Shown in pieces: positions 53,472 to 62,503 of a stretch of DNA of 64,000 nt. Both the position numbers and the translations under genes were made by a program. The notes beneath the pieces are model-generated. The model was not told the DNA's origin, searched no databases, and worked only from the letters and a program-made list of their open reading frames with translations. The first letter of the stretch is position 1. Every line of letters begins with the position of its first letter. Source of the DNA: Mesorhizobium escarrei (lineage in GTDB: Bacteria > Pseudomonadota > Alphaproteobacteria > Rhizobiales > Rhizobiaceae); assembly GCF_935825525.1 (NCBI RefSeq), contig NZ_CAKXZT010000124.1, forward strand, positions 124,001-188,000, in the 5' to 3' direction.

Positions 53472-54749
53472 GTGTTCGTATCCTTCTTCCCGCAGCCGAA
53501 GCTGTTCTTTATTTCGGCCGTCGCCTGGAGCCTTCTGCTCGTCCTCCTGTGGTTTTTCGGCGGCGAGCACCTTGGCACGATGCTCGGCATGCCGCCGGTC
53601 GACCCGCAGGCCGCACCAGTCATCAGCCCGGTAAGATTCCTGACGCCGGCATTCCTCTGGTTCTACGGATATTTCTTCGCCGGTATGGGCGTATTCTACC
53701 TTTTCTGGGCGCTGTATTCCCCGCATCGCTGGCAGAACTGGTCGATCCTTGGCTCTGGTTTGATCATTTTCGTCACCAATTTCATCGTGCAGATCAGTGT
53801 GGCGCTCAATGACTGGCGCGGCATGTTTTACGACATGGTGCAGAAGGCGCTTACCACGCCCGGCTCCGTTACCCCTGCCGAGCTTTACTACGGCGTATGG
53901 CAGTTTCTGTCGTTGGCGCTGATCTATATGAGCATTGCCGTTCTGAACGTGTTTTTCGTCAGGCACTATGTGTTTCGCTGGCGCACCGCGATGAACGATT
54001 ATTTTACCGCCTACTGGCCGAGGCTGCGCCATATCGAAGGGGCGTCGCAGCGCGTTCAGGATGACACGATGCGCTTCTCCGGCACAATGCAGGGGCTCGG
54101 CGTGAACTTCATCGACTCGATCATGACCCTGATTGCATTCCTGCCCTTGCTGGCTTCCCTTTCCCTCCATGTTGCAACTCTCCCAATCGTCGGCGCAATC
54201 CCTTATCCGCTGGTCGTTGCGGCGATCGGGTGGTCTCTGTTTGGCACCGGCCTGCTGGCAGTCGTCGGCGTAAAGTTGCCTGGGTTGGAATTTCGCAATC
54301 AGCGTGTTGAAGCCGCTCTGCGCAAGGAACTTGTCCTCGGTGAGGACGATACGACGCGAGCGCAGCCACCAACGCTGGCCGAGCTTTTCAGCAACGTTCG
54401 GAAGAACTACTTCACGCTATACGCTCACTATGTCTACTTCGACATGGTGCGCTATCTCTATCTCCAGGTGGATAACGTTTTTGCCACACTCATTCTTGTT
54501 CCGACATTAGCTCTTGGTAAGATAACCTTTGGGGCGTTTCAGCAGATTGTCACCGCCTTTTCTCAAGTCGCCAGTTCGTTCCAATATCTCGTGAATTCCT
54601 GGCCGACCATCGTCGAGCTGATATCCATCTACAAGCGCCTGCGCGCCTTCGAAGCGACGCTGGAAGGCGCGCCGCTACCGGAAATCGACCAGGCCTACTT
54701 GGAGCGAGAGCGAGCCGGCTTGCGCCCTGAAGATCAGCCGGCAAGTTGA
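53472..54749 (+). CDS. bacA: BacA/SbmA peptide transporter
   Basis: The 425-residue inner-membrane protein starts at GTG 53472 (VFVSFFPQPKLFF) and matches the BacA/SbmA family throughout: NDWRGMFYDMVQKAL, the RHYVFRWRTAMNDYFTAYWPRLRHIEGASQRVQDDTMRF core, seen in segments WRTAMNDYF and EGASQRVQDDTMRF, and FQYLVNSWPTIVELISIYKRL. BacA imports peptides by proton coupling and also affects very-long-chain lipid A fatty acids. In rhizobia it protects bacteroids from plant NCR peptides. It ends 49 bp before a terminator-like repeat shared with the convergent deacetylase gene. Confidence 0.95.
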   Translation: MFVSFFPQPKLFFISAVAWSLLLVLLWFFGGEHLGTMLGMPPVDPQAAPVISPVRFLTPAFLWFYGYFFAGMGVFYLFWALYSPHRWQNWSILGSGLIIFVTNFIVQISVALNDWRGMFYDMVQKALTTPGSVTPAELYYGVWQFLSLALIYMSIAVLNVFFVRHYVFRWRTAMNDYFTAYWPRLRHIEGASQRVQDDTMRFSGTMQGLGVNFIDSIMTLIAFLPLLASLSLHVATLPIVGAIPYPLVVAAIGWSLFGTGLLAVVGVKLPGLEFRNQRVEAALRKELVLGEDDTTRAQPPTLAELFSNVRKNYFTLYAHYVYFDMVRYLYLQVDNVFATLILVPTLALGKITFGAFQQIVTAFSQVASSFQYLVNSWPTIVELISIYKRLRAFEATLEGAPLPEIDQAYLERERAGLRPEDQPAS

Positions 54750-54797
54750 GAATCGCGAGGGCGGGCGCGTCTAGCGACATGCACAATACAACAACAT

Positions 54798-54837
54798 AAA
54801 GCGCGTCGCATGAGGCCGGTCAAACGCGACGCGCTTT
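54798..54837. repeat. Palindromic repeat with 12-bp arms, terminator-like (copy 2)
   Basis: The same AAAGCGCGTCGC/GCGACGCGCTTT stem as at 48728-48767, with a loop differing in two positions. It sits between convergent bacA and the deacetylase gene and overlaps the last two bases of the deacetylase stop codon, so it probably serves both as terminator. Confidence 0.78.
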
Positions 54838-55831
54838 AGTCAGCCGCCCACGCCCGTGTTTGGCCGCCATCGCGCCGCGAAACATAGTCGCGATAGCTGA
54901 TGCACTCGACGTCGGGCCTGGTGCAGACCTCGCCGGCAAAGCGCTCCAGCGCCTTCCAGTAGGCGCCGTCGTTCATCAGTGTGAAGTGGAAGCCGAGTTC
55001 CAGCGGAATGCGTTTGCCCTGGTATTGAGTGTCGAAGGCGGCGCGAAAGGCGTCATAGGTCCGGTTGGCGAATTCGTCCGCCTTGCTCCGCCGCTCGAAG
55101 CCACCGGAATGCCTGACATAGAGATTGTAGTCCATGGCGATCACCCGCCTTGTGTCAGGACCTTCCGGAATCTGCGGCAGCGAAAAGCGTGTGATGCCGT
55201 CGCTGGTCGGTGGCCGGGCGGGGCCGCGCGACACGCCGCTCGCGTCGAACAAATAGCCCGCCTTGGGCAGCGCCTCGTAGAGCGCCTTGTTTGCCGACAG
55301 ATAGGGTGCGCGAAAGCCGACCGCCTTACGTGCAATGTCGCGCCAGCCTGCGGGTTCGGAGTCAATGGCGTTGATCGAATAGGCGTTTTCGAGAATGCGC
55401 TTGAACGAACGGATCTCGTTCAGCCAGTCGGCCTTGCTCCAGTCTTTGCCGTCGAAATGGCCGCAAGCGTGGCTGCCGATGTCATGGCCTTCCGAGGCGG
55501 CAAGGTTTATCTGCTCGAGCCGGTCAGCGATTTCCTGTTTCGAGGCGGCGAAGCCGATATTGGATTTGCCTGAGGTCCTGCCGGGCGCCGTGTATTCCTT
55601 GCGCGTCTCCGGCGACAGCAGGAAGACGCAGGAGACGAAATAGGTGAAATGGGCGCCGGTGCGCTGGGCCAGCGCCCGGCTGCGCTTCCATTGCGAAATA
55701 TCGCGGGCGCTGTCGAACGAGATGATAACGGCCTGCTTCGGCTTTACCGGCGCTGGCGGGTCGGCGACAGCAGCGCCCGCCGCAGCCAGCGACGCGATCG
55801 AAAACGCAACAGCGCGGGACAAACGAGGCAT
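54836..55831 (-). CDS. Secreted polysaccharide deacetylase-like protein
   Basis: The 331-residue protein has a signal peptide (RAVAFSIASLAAAGAAVADPP) and a NodB-type deacetylase-like fold: IISFDSARD, GHDIGSHACGHFDG (His-x3-His metal ligands), GFRAPYLSANKALYEALPKAGY and a C-terminal LGFHFTLMNDGAYWKALE. It should act in the periplasm on an acetylated glycan, though the first motif has FDSA rather than the classical TFDD, so activity may be altered or lost. ATG 55831 is chosen for the signal peptide. Confidence 0.85.
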   Translation of the reverse strand: MPRLSRAVAFSIASLAAAGAAVADPPAPVKPKQAVIISFDSARDISQWKRSRALAQRTGAHFTYFVSCVFLLSPETRKEYTAPGRTSGKSNIGFAASKQEIADRLEQINLAASEGHDIGSHACGHFDGKDWSKADWLNEIRSFKRILENAYSINAIDSEPAGWRDIARKAVGFRAPYLSANKALYEALPKAGYLFDASGVSRGPARPPTSDGITRFSLPQIPEGPDTRRVIAMDYNLYVRHSGGFERRSKADEFANRTYDAFRAAFDTQYQGKRIPLELGFHFTLMNDGAYWKALERFAGEVCTRPDVECISYRDYVSRRDGGQTRAWAAD

Positions 55832-56105
55832 CAGTGTCCGATCTGAATTTTGAGGAGGGTTCGCGCACCGGCTATCGGCGAAATGTGGCGTGGCTGCGGT
55901 CGCCTTGCGGTCACGTGACCGGCGATTAGCCGATTTTCCGATCGAACCCCTTCCATGCCGGCAAAATTTCGCTAAAACGCCGCATCGGCCTGAAGTGCAG
56001 AATTGATTTTCAGGAAGCCCGATGCGCAATTCAAAGTGTTAGAGCGTACTTTCCATGGACGCACGTCGCTCTAAACCGCCCTCGGGCGGGCAGGATGGTT
56101 TTGAA

Positions 56106-56771
56106 ATGTCGGACGACAGTTTTATCCGCGAAGTCAACGAAGAGATGCGTCGCGATCAGGCGCATGCGCTGTGGGACCGTTTTGGTCCTGCCTTGCTTGC
56201 GCTCGCGATACTGGTGGTGGTCGGCACCGCCGCCTTCGTCGGCTATCGCTATTGGGACGAGACCCGCGCCAATCGCTCGGGCGACGCCTTCTCGCAGGCG
56301 CTGAAGCTCGCCAATGAAGGCAAGAGCGACGAAGCGCTGGCGGCCCTCGATGCGCTGGAGAAGGATGGCTACGGCGCTTATCCGCTGCTCGCCCGCATGC
56401 GAGCGGCAACCGTCAAGGCGGACAAGGGCGATTTCGATGCTGCCGTCAAGGATTTCGACGAGGTTGCCGCCGACACGGACATTCCATCAGGCCTTCGCGA
56501 CATGGCGCGCCTCAGGGCAGCGCTGCTGCTCGTCGACCACGGTTCGTTCGCCGACGTCTCGGGCCGAGTCGAGACGCTCACCGCCGACACCAATCCGCTG
56601 CGCCATACGGCGCGCGAGGCGCTCGGCCTTGCCGCCTGGAAGGAAGGCAAGGCGACGGACGCACTGAAACTGTTCGACCAGATCGCCTCGGATGACAGCG
56701 CCCCGCGCAACGCGCGCGAGCGGGCGACGTTGATGTCAGAGCTGATCCGTGGGTCGGGCGGCGTGTCATAA
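56106..56771 (+). CDS. YfgM-like TPR membrane protein
   Basis: The 221-residue protein has a short cytoplasmic N-terminus (SDDSFIREVNEEMRRDQAHALW), one membrane helix (ALLALAILVVVGTAAFVGY) and a periplasmic TPR-like helical domain (residues about 60-221). It matches the tetratricopeptide/YfgM family upstream of der in many proteobacteria, where it works with periplasmic chaperones at the Sec translocon. Here der follows after 118 bp, without an intervening bamB. Confidence 0.88.
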   Translation: MSDDSFIREVNEEMRRDQAHALWDRFGPALLALAILVVVGTAAFVGYRYWDETRANRSGDAFSQALKLANEGKSDEALAALDALEKDGYGAYPLLARMRAATVKADKGDFDAAVKDFDEVAADTDIPSGLRDMARLRAALLLVDHGSFADVSGRVETLTADTNPLRHTAREALGLAAWKEGKATDALKLFDQIASDDSAPRNARERATLMSELIRGSGGVS

Positions 56772-56871
56772 TGCATGTCGCCCAAAAGTGTGTAGCGGTT
56801 TTGGGGCAACGACATGCATGGCAGGCGCATGTCGCCCAAAAGTGTGGTGCGGCTTTGGGACGACGACATGC
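56771..56871. repeat. Two palindromic GCATGTCG/CGACATGC repeats in tandem
   Basis: Unit 1 (56771-56819) and unit 2 (56827-56871) each start CATGTCGCCCAAAAGTGTG and end with CGACATGC, forming hairpins around GCGG(T/C)TTTGGG. They are relatives of 48643-48714. They fill the gap between the YfgM-like gene and der, beginning at the stop codon itself. Confidence 0.75.
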
Positions 56872-56889
56872 TGGCAGATGTAGGGCCGC

Positions 56890-58320
56890 ATGACCTTCAA
56901 AGTCGCCATAATCGGCCGGCCTAACGTCGGAAAATCGACTCTTTTCAATCGTCTGGTGGGAAGGAAGCTGGCGCTTGTCGACGACACGCCGGGCGTCACC
57001 CGCGACCGTCGCGTCCATGCCGCCAAGCTCTACGACCTGCATTTCGACGTTATCGACACTGCCGGCTTCGAGGATGCTGCTGCTTCGACGCTGCCGGGCC
57101 GCATGCGCGCCCAGACCGAGATCGCGATCCGCGAAGCCGACCTGATCTTTTTCACCATCGATGCCAAGTCCGGGCTGATGCCTGACGACAAGACCTTCGC
57201 CGAGATCGTGCGCAAATCCGGCAAGCCGGTTGTCGTCGTCGCCAACAAGGCCGAGGCGCGCGGCGCCCAGGGCGGCATGCTGGAGGCCTGGGAACTCGGC
57301 CTTGGCGAGCCGATCCCGGTCTCGGCCGAACACGGCCAAGGCCTGCCCGACTTGCGCGATGCGGTGATATCAGCACTGGGCGAGGCGCGCGCCTTCGGCG
57401 AAGAAGAAGATGCAGACGAGGAGGCCGCCGCCAGCGAGGTGCTGATCGGCGAGGACATCACCGATCCGGATGCCGAGCCGAGCTATGACGATACCAAACC
57501 GATGCGCATCGCCGTCGTCGGCCGTCCGAACGCCGGCAAGTCGACGCTGATCAACGCGCTGATCGGCGAGGAGCGGCTCTTGACCGGGCCGGAAGCCGGC
57601 ATCACCCGCGATTCCATCTCCGTCGACTGGGACTGGCATGGCCGCCGCCTGAAACTGTTCGACACCGCCGGCATGCGCCGCAAGGCCAGGATCCACGAAA
57701 AGCTGGAAGTCATGTCGGTGCAGGACGGCTTGCGCGCCATTCGCTTTGCCGAGATCGTCATCATCGTGCTCGACGCCACCATTCCCTTTGAGAAGCAGGA
57801 TCTGCAGATCGCCGACCTGATCATCCGCGAGGGCCGCGCGCCGGTGATCGCCTTCAACAAATGGGATATGATCGACCATCCCCAGGAACTCCTGGCGGAA
57901 CTGCGCGAGAAGACCGAGCGGCTGTTGCCGCAGGCGCGCGGCATCCAGGCGGTGCCGGTCTCGGCCGAGACCGGGCGCGGCCTCGACAAGCTGATGGATG
58001 CCGTCATCAGGACGCACAGGGTGTGGAACAGCCGCGTCTCGACCGGCAAGCTCAACCGCTGGCTGGAAGGTATACTGGCGCATCATCCGCCGCCTGCCGT
58101 GGCAGGGCGCCGGCTGAAGATCAAATATGTCACCCAGGCCAAGACGCGCCCGCCGGGCTTCGTCGTGTCCTGCTCACGGCCGGACGCGATGCCGCAATCC
58201 TATGTCCGCTATCTCTCCAACAGCCTGCGCGAAGCCTTCGACATGCCCGGCGTGCCGATTCGCATCGCCTTGCGCACCTCAGAAAATCCGTTCGCCGGCA
58301 AGGCGAAGAAGCGCCGCTGA
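56890..58320 (+). CDS. der: GTPase Der (EngA), ribosome assembly
   Basis: The 476-residue protein has two tandem GTPase domains: G1 GRPNVGKST and [10 protein letters not shown]3 DTAGFED and DTAGMRR, and G4 NKAEA and NKWD. A C-terminal KH-like domain ([19 protein letters not shown]) follows. The first G4 is NKAE, a slight variation of the usual NKxD. Der is essential for 50S ribosomal subunit maturation. An acidic linker of about 30 residues joins the domains. Start ATG 56890 has a weak ribosome site and sits 19 bp after the repeat block. Confidence 0.97.
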   Translation: MTFKVAIIGRPNVGKSTLFNRLVGRKLALVDDTPGVTRDRRVHAAKLYDLHFDVIDTAGFEDAAASTLPGRMRAQTEIAIREADLIFFTIDAKSGLMPDDKTFAEIVRKSGKPVVVVANKAEARGAQGGMLEAWELGLGEPIPVSAEHGQGLPDLRDAVISALGEARAFGEEEDADEEAAASEVLIGEDITDPDAEPSYDDTKPMRIAVVGRPNAGKSTLINALIGEERLLTGPEAGITRDSISVDWDWHGRRLKLFDTAGMRRKARIHEKLEVMSVQDGLRAIRFAEIVIIVLDATIPFEKQDLQIADLIIREGRAPVIAFNKWDMIDHPQELLAELREKTERLLPQARGIQAVPVSAETGRGLDKLMDAVIRTHRVWNSRVSTGKLNRWLEGILAHHPPPAVAGRRLKIKYVTQAKTRPPGFVVSCSRPDAMPQSYVRYLSNSLREAFDMPGVPIRIALRTSENPFAGKAKKRR

Positions 58321-58360
58321 GCGCCGCGTCTTTTTGGGCGCCAGCATCAGCTACGACGCG

Positions 58361-59116
58361 CTAATGGGCGGTGTAAGCTCCGTCCACCAGATGGTAGCTC
58401 CCGGTGATAAAGCTGGCCTGATCGGACAACAGGAAGCAGACAAGAGCCGCTACCTCTTCCGGTTTGCCGCGCCTGCCCATCGGCTGAAGGGCTGCCATGC
58501 GCCGCGTGGCTAATGCCTCCACTTGCTCCGATAGAAGAGGCGTTTCGATCCAGCCGGGGCCGACGACATTGATACGGATGCCCATCCTCGCATATTCGAT
58601 CGCCGCAACCTTGGTTAGTCCAACGACCCCGTGTTTCGCTGCCGTGTATGCGGAAGCAGTCGGCAAGCCGACGGAACCGAGAATGGAGGACATGTTCACG
58701 ATGGCGCCTCCGCCTCGATCCAGCATGGCGGCGATTTCGTACTTCATGCTGTAGAAAACGCCATTTAGATTGACGTCTATCAGCCTGTGCCAGTTGTCGA
58801 GCGGGTAGTCTGCCGTCGCTTTCCGAACGCCGTCGATGCCGGCATTGTTTACCGCCATATCCAGTCCGCCGCATTTCTGGACAGTGAACTCGATCAGCTT
58901 TTCGACGGCTGCCGCATCAGTGACATCGACCGCAAAGTCGTGGGCCCTGCCTCCTTGCGCGATTATTTCGGCAGCCATGCAGCGCGCGGCCTCGGCATCA
59001 AGGTCGGCGACAACAACCTCGGCTCCTTCTTGCGCGAGTTGCCGTGAAACAGCCGCTCCTATTCCGGAGCCTGCGCCGGTCACAATCGCGACTTTACCAT
59101 GGAAGTCAGGCTTCAT
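58361..59116 (-). CDS. SDR-family oxidoreductase
   Basis: The 251-residue enzyme has TGAGSGIGAAV, a NNAGIDG motif, the catalytic YTAAKHG and a C-terminal FITGSYHLVDGAYTAH, all typical classical SDR features. It is convergent with der and followed only by the neighbouring envelope genes, so no pathway is suggested. Many similar enzymes in rhizobia act as 3-oxoacyl or glucose/ribitol dehydrogenases. Confidence 0.92.
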   Translation of the reverse strand: MKPDFHGKVAIVTGAGSGIGAAVSRQLAQEGAEVVVADLDAEAARCMAAEIIAQGGRAHDFAVDVTDAAAVEKLIEFTVQKCGGLDMAVNNAGIDGVRKATADYPLDNWHRLIDVNLNGVFYSMKYEIAAMLDRGGGAIVNMSSILGSVGLPTASAYTAAKHGVVGLTKVAAIEYARMGIRINVVGPGWIETPLLSEQVEALATRRMAALQPMGRRGKPEEVAALVCFLLSDQASFITGSYHLVDGAYTAH

Positions 59117-59306
59117 CGTCTCTGTCCTATGCCCATTGTGACATAACCGAACAGAGGCGGACGGTTATCGCAAGAAGTTTCGCTCCGGTTCGCTTGTCAA
59201 TCCTGTGAATTCATTTTGCCACCACACAGCGAGACTTGGCCCGCAGGCCTTGCAATGGTAGAGACGAGGGCGGGCGGTAGATTGACCAGTTTCCTAGCAG
59301 GTAGAA

Positions 59307-59903
59307 ATGGAAGAACACCACATTGCGCGCCGGGGGCTCGTGCTGGGTAGTCTGGCTCTGATGCTCTCCGGATGTACGTCGACGTTACGACAGGTGACGG
59401 AGCCGATTTCATCCGCGTTCGGACCAAGAAGTGGCCTCAGTCCTCGTTACCGACGGCAGCATGTGCGGTACTACGGAAACGAGCCGCCTGGAACGATCGT
59501 CGTCGATACTTCGCAACATTTTCTCTATGCCGTCGAGACCGACGGGTGGGCGACGCGCTATGGCGTCGGCGTCGGCGAGCAGGGACTTTCGTTCAAGGGT
59601 ACAGCGACCATCGGCCGCAAGGCGGACTGGCCGTCGTGGACACCCACCGCCAATATGATGAGGCGCAAGCCGCGCTTGGTGCAGTATGCAGGAGGGGTCC
59701 CTGGCGGACCAAACAACCCGCTTGGTGCGCGTGCCCTTTATCTTTATCGCGACGGGCGCGACACTCACTTCCGGATACATGGAACCAACGAGCCATGGAC
59801 GATAGGCACAGCGGTATCGAGCGGGTGCATCCGTTTGATCAATGACGACATCATTGACCTCTACGACCGTACTCCTTTGGGCACGACGGTGGTGGTTGTC
59901 TGA
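59307..59903 (+). CDS. L,D-transpeptidase lipoprotein (YkuD family)
   Basis: The 198-residue protein has a lipobox (LMLSGC, lipidated C23) and a YkuD catalytic domain with H158 (IHGTNEPWTIG) and S172-x-C174 (SSGCIRL), the full His/Cys catalytic set. It crosslinks peptidoglycan stem peptides, or anchors lipoproteins, in the periplasm. AGGTAGAA precedes the ATG. It is a stand-alone gene near two other small lipoproteins. Confidence 0.93.
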   Translation: MEEHHIARRGLVLGSLALMLSGCTSTLRQVTEPISSAFGPRSGLSPRYRRQHVRYYGNEPPGTIVVDTSQHFLYAVETDGWATRYGVGVGEQGLSFKGTATIGRKADWPSWTPTANMMRRKPRLVQYAGGVPGGPNNPLGARALYLYRDGRDTHFRIHGTNEPWTIGTAVSSGCIRLINDDIIDLYDRTPLGTTVVVV

Positions 59904-60102
59904 TGGTGGGCAGGCCTAATCTCCGTTGGATGGTGAGCCCTGCCGGCACGTCACCGCAAAGCTGCCGCCTGCAACCGGGTGCCAACTGTGTCATTTCTGC
60001 ACTAGGCGTTGGTGTAGATCGCAGCTAACTTGGTGGGGCTGCATATCTTTTTATTTGTGGCGATTCTATAGGCTGTTCCGCCCCTGGGGAAAGGATTGCT
60101 TG

Positions 60103-60240
60103 ATGAGCAGGATGTTGATTGTAATGGTTGCTACCCTCGCCGTTACCAGCCTGAGCGGCTGCGCGAACGGGATCGGTAAAGGAAAGGGGAAGGCTCCTCC
60201 GCCGGAACCCGTTGCCGTAGAAGAGCCCGTGATTAAATAA
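60103..60240 (+). CDS. Small lipoprotein, 45 residues
   Basis: ATG 60103 with AAAGGA upstream opens MSRMLIVMVATLAVTSLSGC, a lipoprotein signal with lipobox LSGC, then a short KGKGKAPPPEP tail. The Lys/Pro-rich tail resembles other tiny rhizobial envelope lipoproteins of unknown role. A GC-rich hairpin follows 20 bp after the stop. Confidence 0.75.
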   Translation: MSRMLIVMVATLAVTSLSGCANGIGKGKGKAPPPEPVAVEEPVIK

Positions 60241-60260
60241 GCACCGGCTTTCGGAGATTT

Positions 60261-60285
60261 GGGGAAGGGCCGCAGGCCCTTCCCC
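60261..60285 (+). terminator. GC-rich hairpin after the small lipoprotein gene
   Basis: GGGGAAGGGCC pairs with GGCCCTTCCCC across a short loop. No T-run follows, so it may be a weak or Rho-assisted terminator. It is 21 bp after the lipoprotein stop. Confidence 0.45.
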
Positions 60286-60380
60286 ATCGATATTCAGGGG
60301 CCAAGGCCGGATTCGCAGCCTACGGCGGTTGGCGGGCGTAGGCTGACACCAGGTGTGCGGTCCTCGGAGTTCTGGATGAG

Positions 60381-60965
60381 ATGACGCTTGTAAGTGGCCG
60401 TTCAACAATTGTGGCCCTGCTCGCGCTTGTCGCCGCGTCATGTCAGTCGCAGGACAACAAGCCCCAGCCAACTTTTGTGTCCAATGATCGGGCACTGAAG
60501 ACCGCGGCGATGCCGGCGCGCGTGGCCCAACCGCATTTCATCGAGTTCCGCTCCCGATACGCCCTTACCTACGGCCATTCCTACGTGATTTTTGGACGAT
60601 TGAACCAGGCCGGAGGGATGGTTAACCCCGAAGTCGCGGGGCTCGCTCCGAAGTCCGATGATCCCAATGTCTATGTTCTCGGCCATTTGGCGCCCGTTCC
60701 AGCCTCGACCGGGTGGACAGACGGCGACCTGGAAGATGCCTACCGGTCGGCAAGCTGGCGAGTTTTACTTACCGAAGCCGAATACAGGAAAGTCGTCGCG
60801 AGCATACGAAAGTTGCAGGCCAGTTCTCCGCTTTGGCACGCCTCGCTCTACAACTGCAACGCATTCGTAGCGGACATCGCCAGATCCATGGGGTATAAGA
60901 CCCCCGGTACCTGGCTCAGGCCGCAACAATTCATAACCAAGCTTCGGGAGATGAACGGGGGTTGA
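60381..60965 (+). CDS. Lipoprotein of unknown function with YNCN motif
   Basis: The 194-residue protein has a lipobox (LVAASC, Cys21) and a conserved-looking body: FIEFRSRYALTYGHSYVIFGRL, GHLAPVPASTG, and HASLYNCNAFVADIARSMG. The His (YGHSYVIFG) and Cys (YNCNAF) at opposite ends resemble catalytic residues of papain-like or DUF4105-type hydrolases, a guess from pattern only. It lies in a run of envelope genes and upstream of the operon at 61.1 kb. Confidence 0.7.
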   Translation: MTLVSGRSTIVALLALVAASCQSQDNKPQPTFVSNDRALKTAAMPARVAQPHFIEFRSRYALTYGHSYVIFGRLNQAGGMVNPEVAGLAPKSDDPNVYVLGHLAPVPASTGWTDGDLEDAYRSASWRVLLTEAEYRKVVASIRKLQASSPLWHASLYNCNAFVADIARSMGYKTPGTWLRPQQFITKLREMNGG

Positions 60966-61119
60966 ATGCGATTGGCAAAACCCGCTTTCGCGTCTCATTT
61001 GCCCGGTCAAGTCCGAAAGGAACGCGCTCTGAATGTCTATCGGTCGACAATTCGGACGCTGACATCGTTGCGACGGTTTATCGTGGCCCCAGATCGAGAA
61101 AAGGCTCCGGTGACCTGAA

Positions 61120-61713
61120 GTGGCCATTTCTGTAGCTTCACTTGGCGAGATCATATGGGTGATCGGCCTCGTTGCTTGGTACGTGATCCGGTATCCCTTC
61201 GAGCGCCGGGCTAGGCGCGTGCGAATTGTCGCTGGCGGCCGCTCAAGTTCCGACACCGTCGGGCTTGCATCGGCTCTCCTTGGCATGGCGATCCTGCCTG
61301 GCTTCTATGTCGCCACCGGCATCCCCGCAGCGGCTGACCACCCGGCCAGCCTGTGGTCGGTGGCGCTCGGAACCATCATCTTCTGCTCCGCGCTGTGGAT
61401 TTTTCGCATGTCCCACAAGGAACTTGGCCGTAACTGGTCGATTACGCTTGAGATTCGCGAACGGCATGAACTGGTCAGCGCCGGGCCGTACGCCTTGGTC
61501 CGTCACCCGATGTACACCTCGTTCCTGCTTATGGGGCTCGGCCAGCTCTTTCTGCTGCCGAACTGGGTTGCGGGCATATCCGGTTTGATTGGTTTCGCAG
61601 TGCTTTTCCTGCTGAGAGTGGATAAGGAAGAGCGTATGATGCTGGAGAATTTAGGCCCGCAATACCGTGCCTATATGGAAAGGACCAAGCGGATATTCCC
61701 TTATATTTATTAG
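61120..61713 (+). CDS. Isoprenylcysteine carboxyl methyltransferase-like membrane protein (ICMT/PEMT family)
   Basis: The 197-residue protein starts at GTG 61120 and has four or five membrane helices. Its C-terminal part has the ICMT/PEMT pattern RHELVSAGPYALVRHPMYTSFLLMGLG and a conserved EERMMLENLGPQYRAYMERTKRIFP-type tail, here GPQYRAYMERTKR. Family members methylate small lipophilic acceptors using S-adenosylmethionine at the membrane. It is the first of three genes in one direction, with the next start 10 bp downstream. Confidence 0.85.
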   Translation: MAISVASLGEIIWVIGLVAWYVIRYPFERRARRVRIVAGGRSSSDTVGLASALLGMAILPGFYVATGIPAAADHPASLWSVALGTIIFCSALWIFRMSHKELGRNWSITLEIRERHELVSAGPYALVRHPMYTSFLLMGLGQLFLLPNWVAGISGLIGFAVLFLLRVDKEERMMLENLGPQYRAYMERTKRIFPYIY

Positions 61714-61723
61714 AGGTCGTTTG

Positions 61724-62503
61724 ATGCGAGGCCGAGCCCTCAAGCTTTCGGCGCCCCGGCGCCTTGTTGGCGATCTGATGAAGTTTTCGATCGGCGTGCC
61801 ACGGGTCGCGGTGCAGCGTCAGATGAATCTCGGCCCACTCGTAAGGGCCAGGATGGCGCAGCAGACCAGGCCCTCGTGGACCGCGATCTTCCTGAAAGGA
61901 TATGCGCTTCTCGCCCTGGAGATGCCGGAGCTGCGGCGCGCCTATGTCAAGTTGCCCTGGCCGCAGCTTTACGAGTATCCGGCAAGCGTGGCCTCGATTG
62001 CCCACGAGCGCGAATATGACGGCGAGCCGGCCGTTCTGCTGAGCTGCATCAAGTGCCCGGAGCGCTACTCAATCCCGCAATTGGAGGCATCCATCCACGC
62101 GGCTCGATCACGGCCGATCCTGGAGGTCCCGGAGTTCCGGCGTGCCTTGCGGATGGCAGGTGCGCCCGCGCCAGTCAGGTGGCTGCTTATGTGGCTAGGT
62201 TTGAACGTCGCCCGGCAAAGGGCAAATTACTTCGGCACCTTCCAACTGTCCGTCTATTCTGGTCTTGGCGCGGAATCACTCAACCCGCTAACACCATTGA
62301 CCACGCTTCTAAACTACGGTCCGATCGGCAAAGACGGATCGGTGAATGTCCGCATCCACTACGATCATCGGGTCATGGATGGAGCGAACGTTGCACGAGC
62401 ACTGGAGAGATTCGAAAAGATCCTGAACGGCACTGTCGCCAATGAAGTGATGCTGCTCGGTCAAAGTGTTGCCGCTCCTGCAAGACACAGGAACGCGACA
62501 TGA
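61724..62503 (+). CDS. Stand-alone E2-type acyltransferase (2-oxoacid dehydrogenase catalytic domain fold)
   Basis: The 259-residue protein is a catalytic domain of the lipoate acyltransferase/chloramphenicol acetyltransferase superfamily. The active-site motif is complete: H215-RVM-D219-G in IHYDHRVMDG near the C-terminus. There is no lipoyl or E3-binding domain and no E1 gene nearby, so it is not part of a normal dehydrogenase complex. It may acylate a small or membrane-linked acceptor. GAGG precedes ATG 61724 and its stop overlaps the SDR start (ATGA). Confidence 0.8.
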   Translation: MRGRALKLSAPRRLVGDLMKFSIGVPRVAVQRQMNLGPLVRARMAQQTRPSWTAIFLKGYALLALEMPELRRAYVKLPWPQLYEYPASVASIAHEREYDGEPAVLLSCIKCPERYSIPQLEASIHAARSRPILEVPEFRRALRMAGAPAPVRWLLMWLGLNVARQRANYFGTFQLSVYSGLGAESLNPLTPLTTLLNYGPIGKDGSVNVRIHYDHRVMDGANVARALERFEKILNGTVANEVMLLGQSVAAPARHRNAT

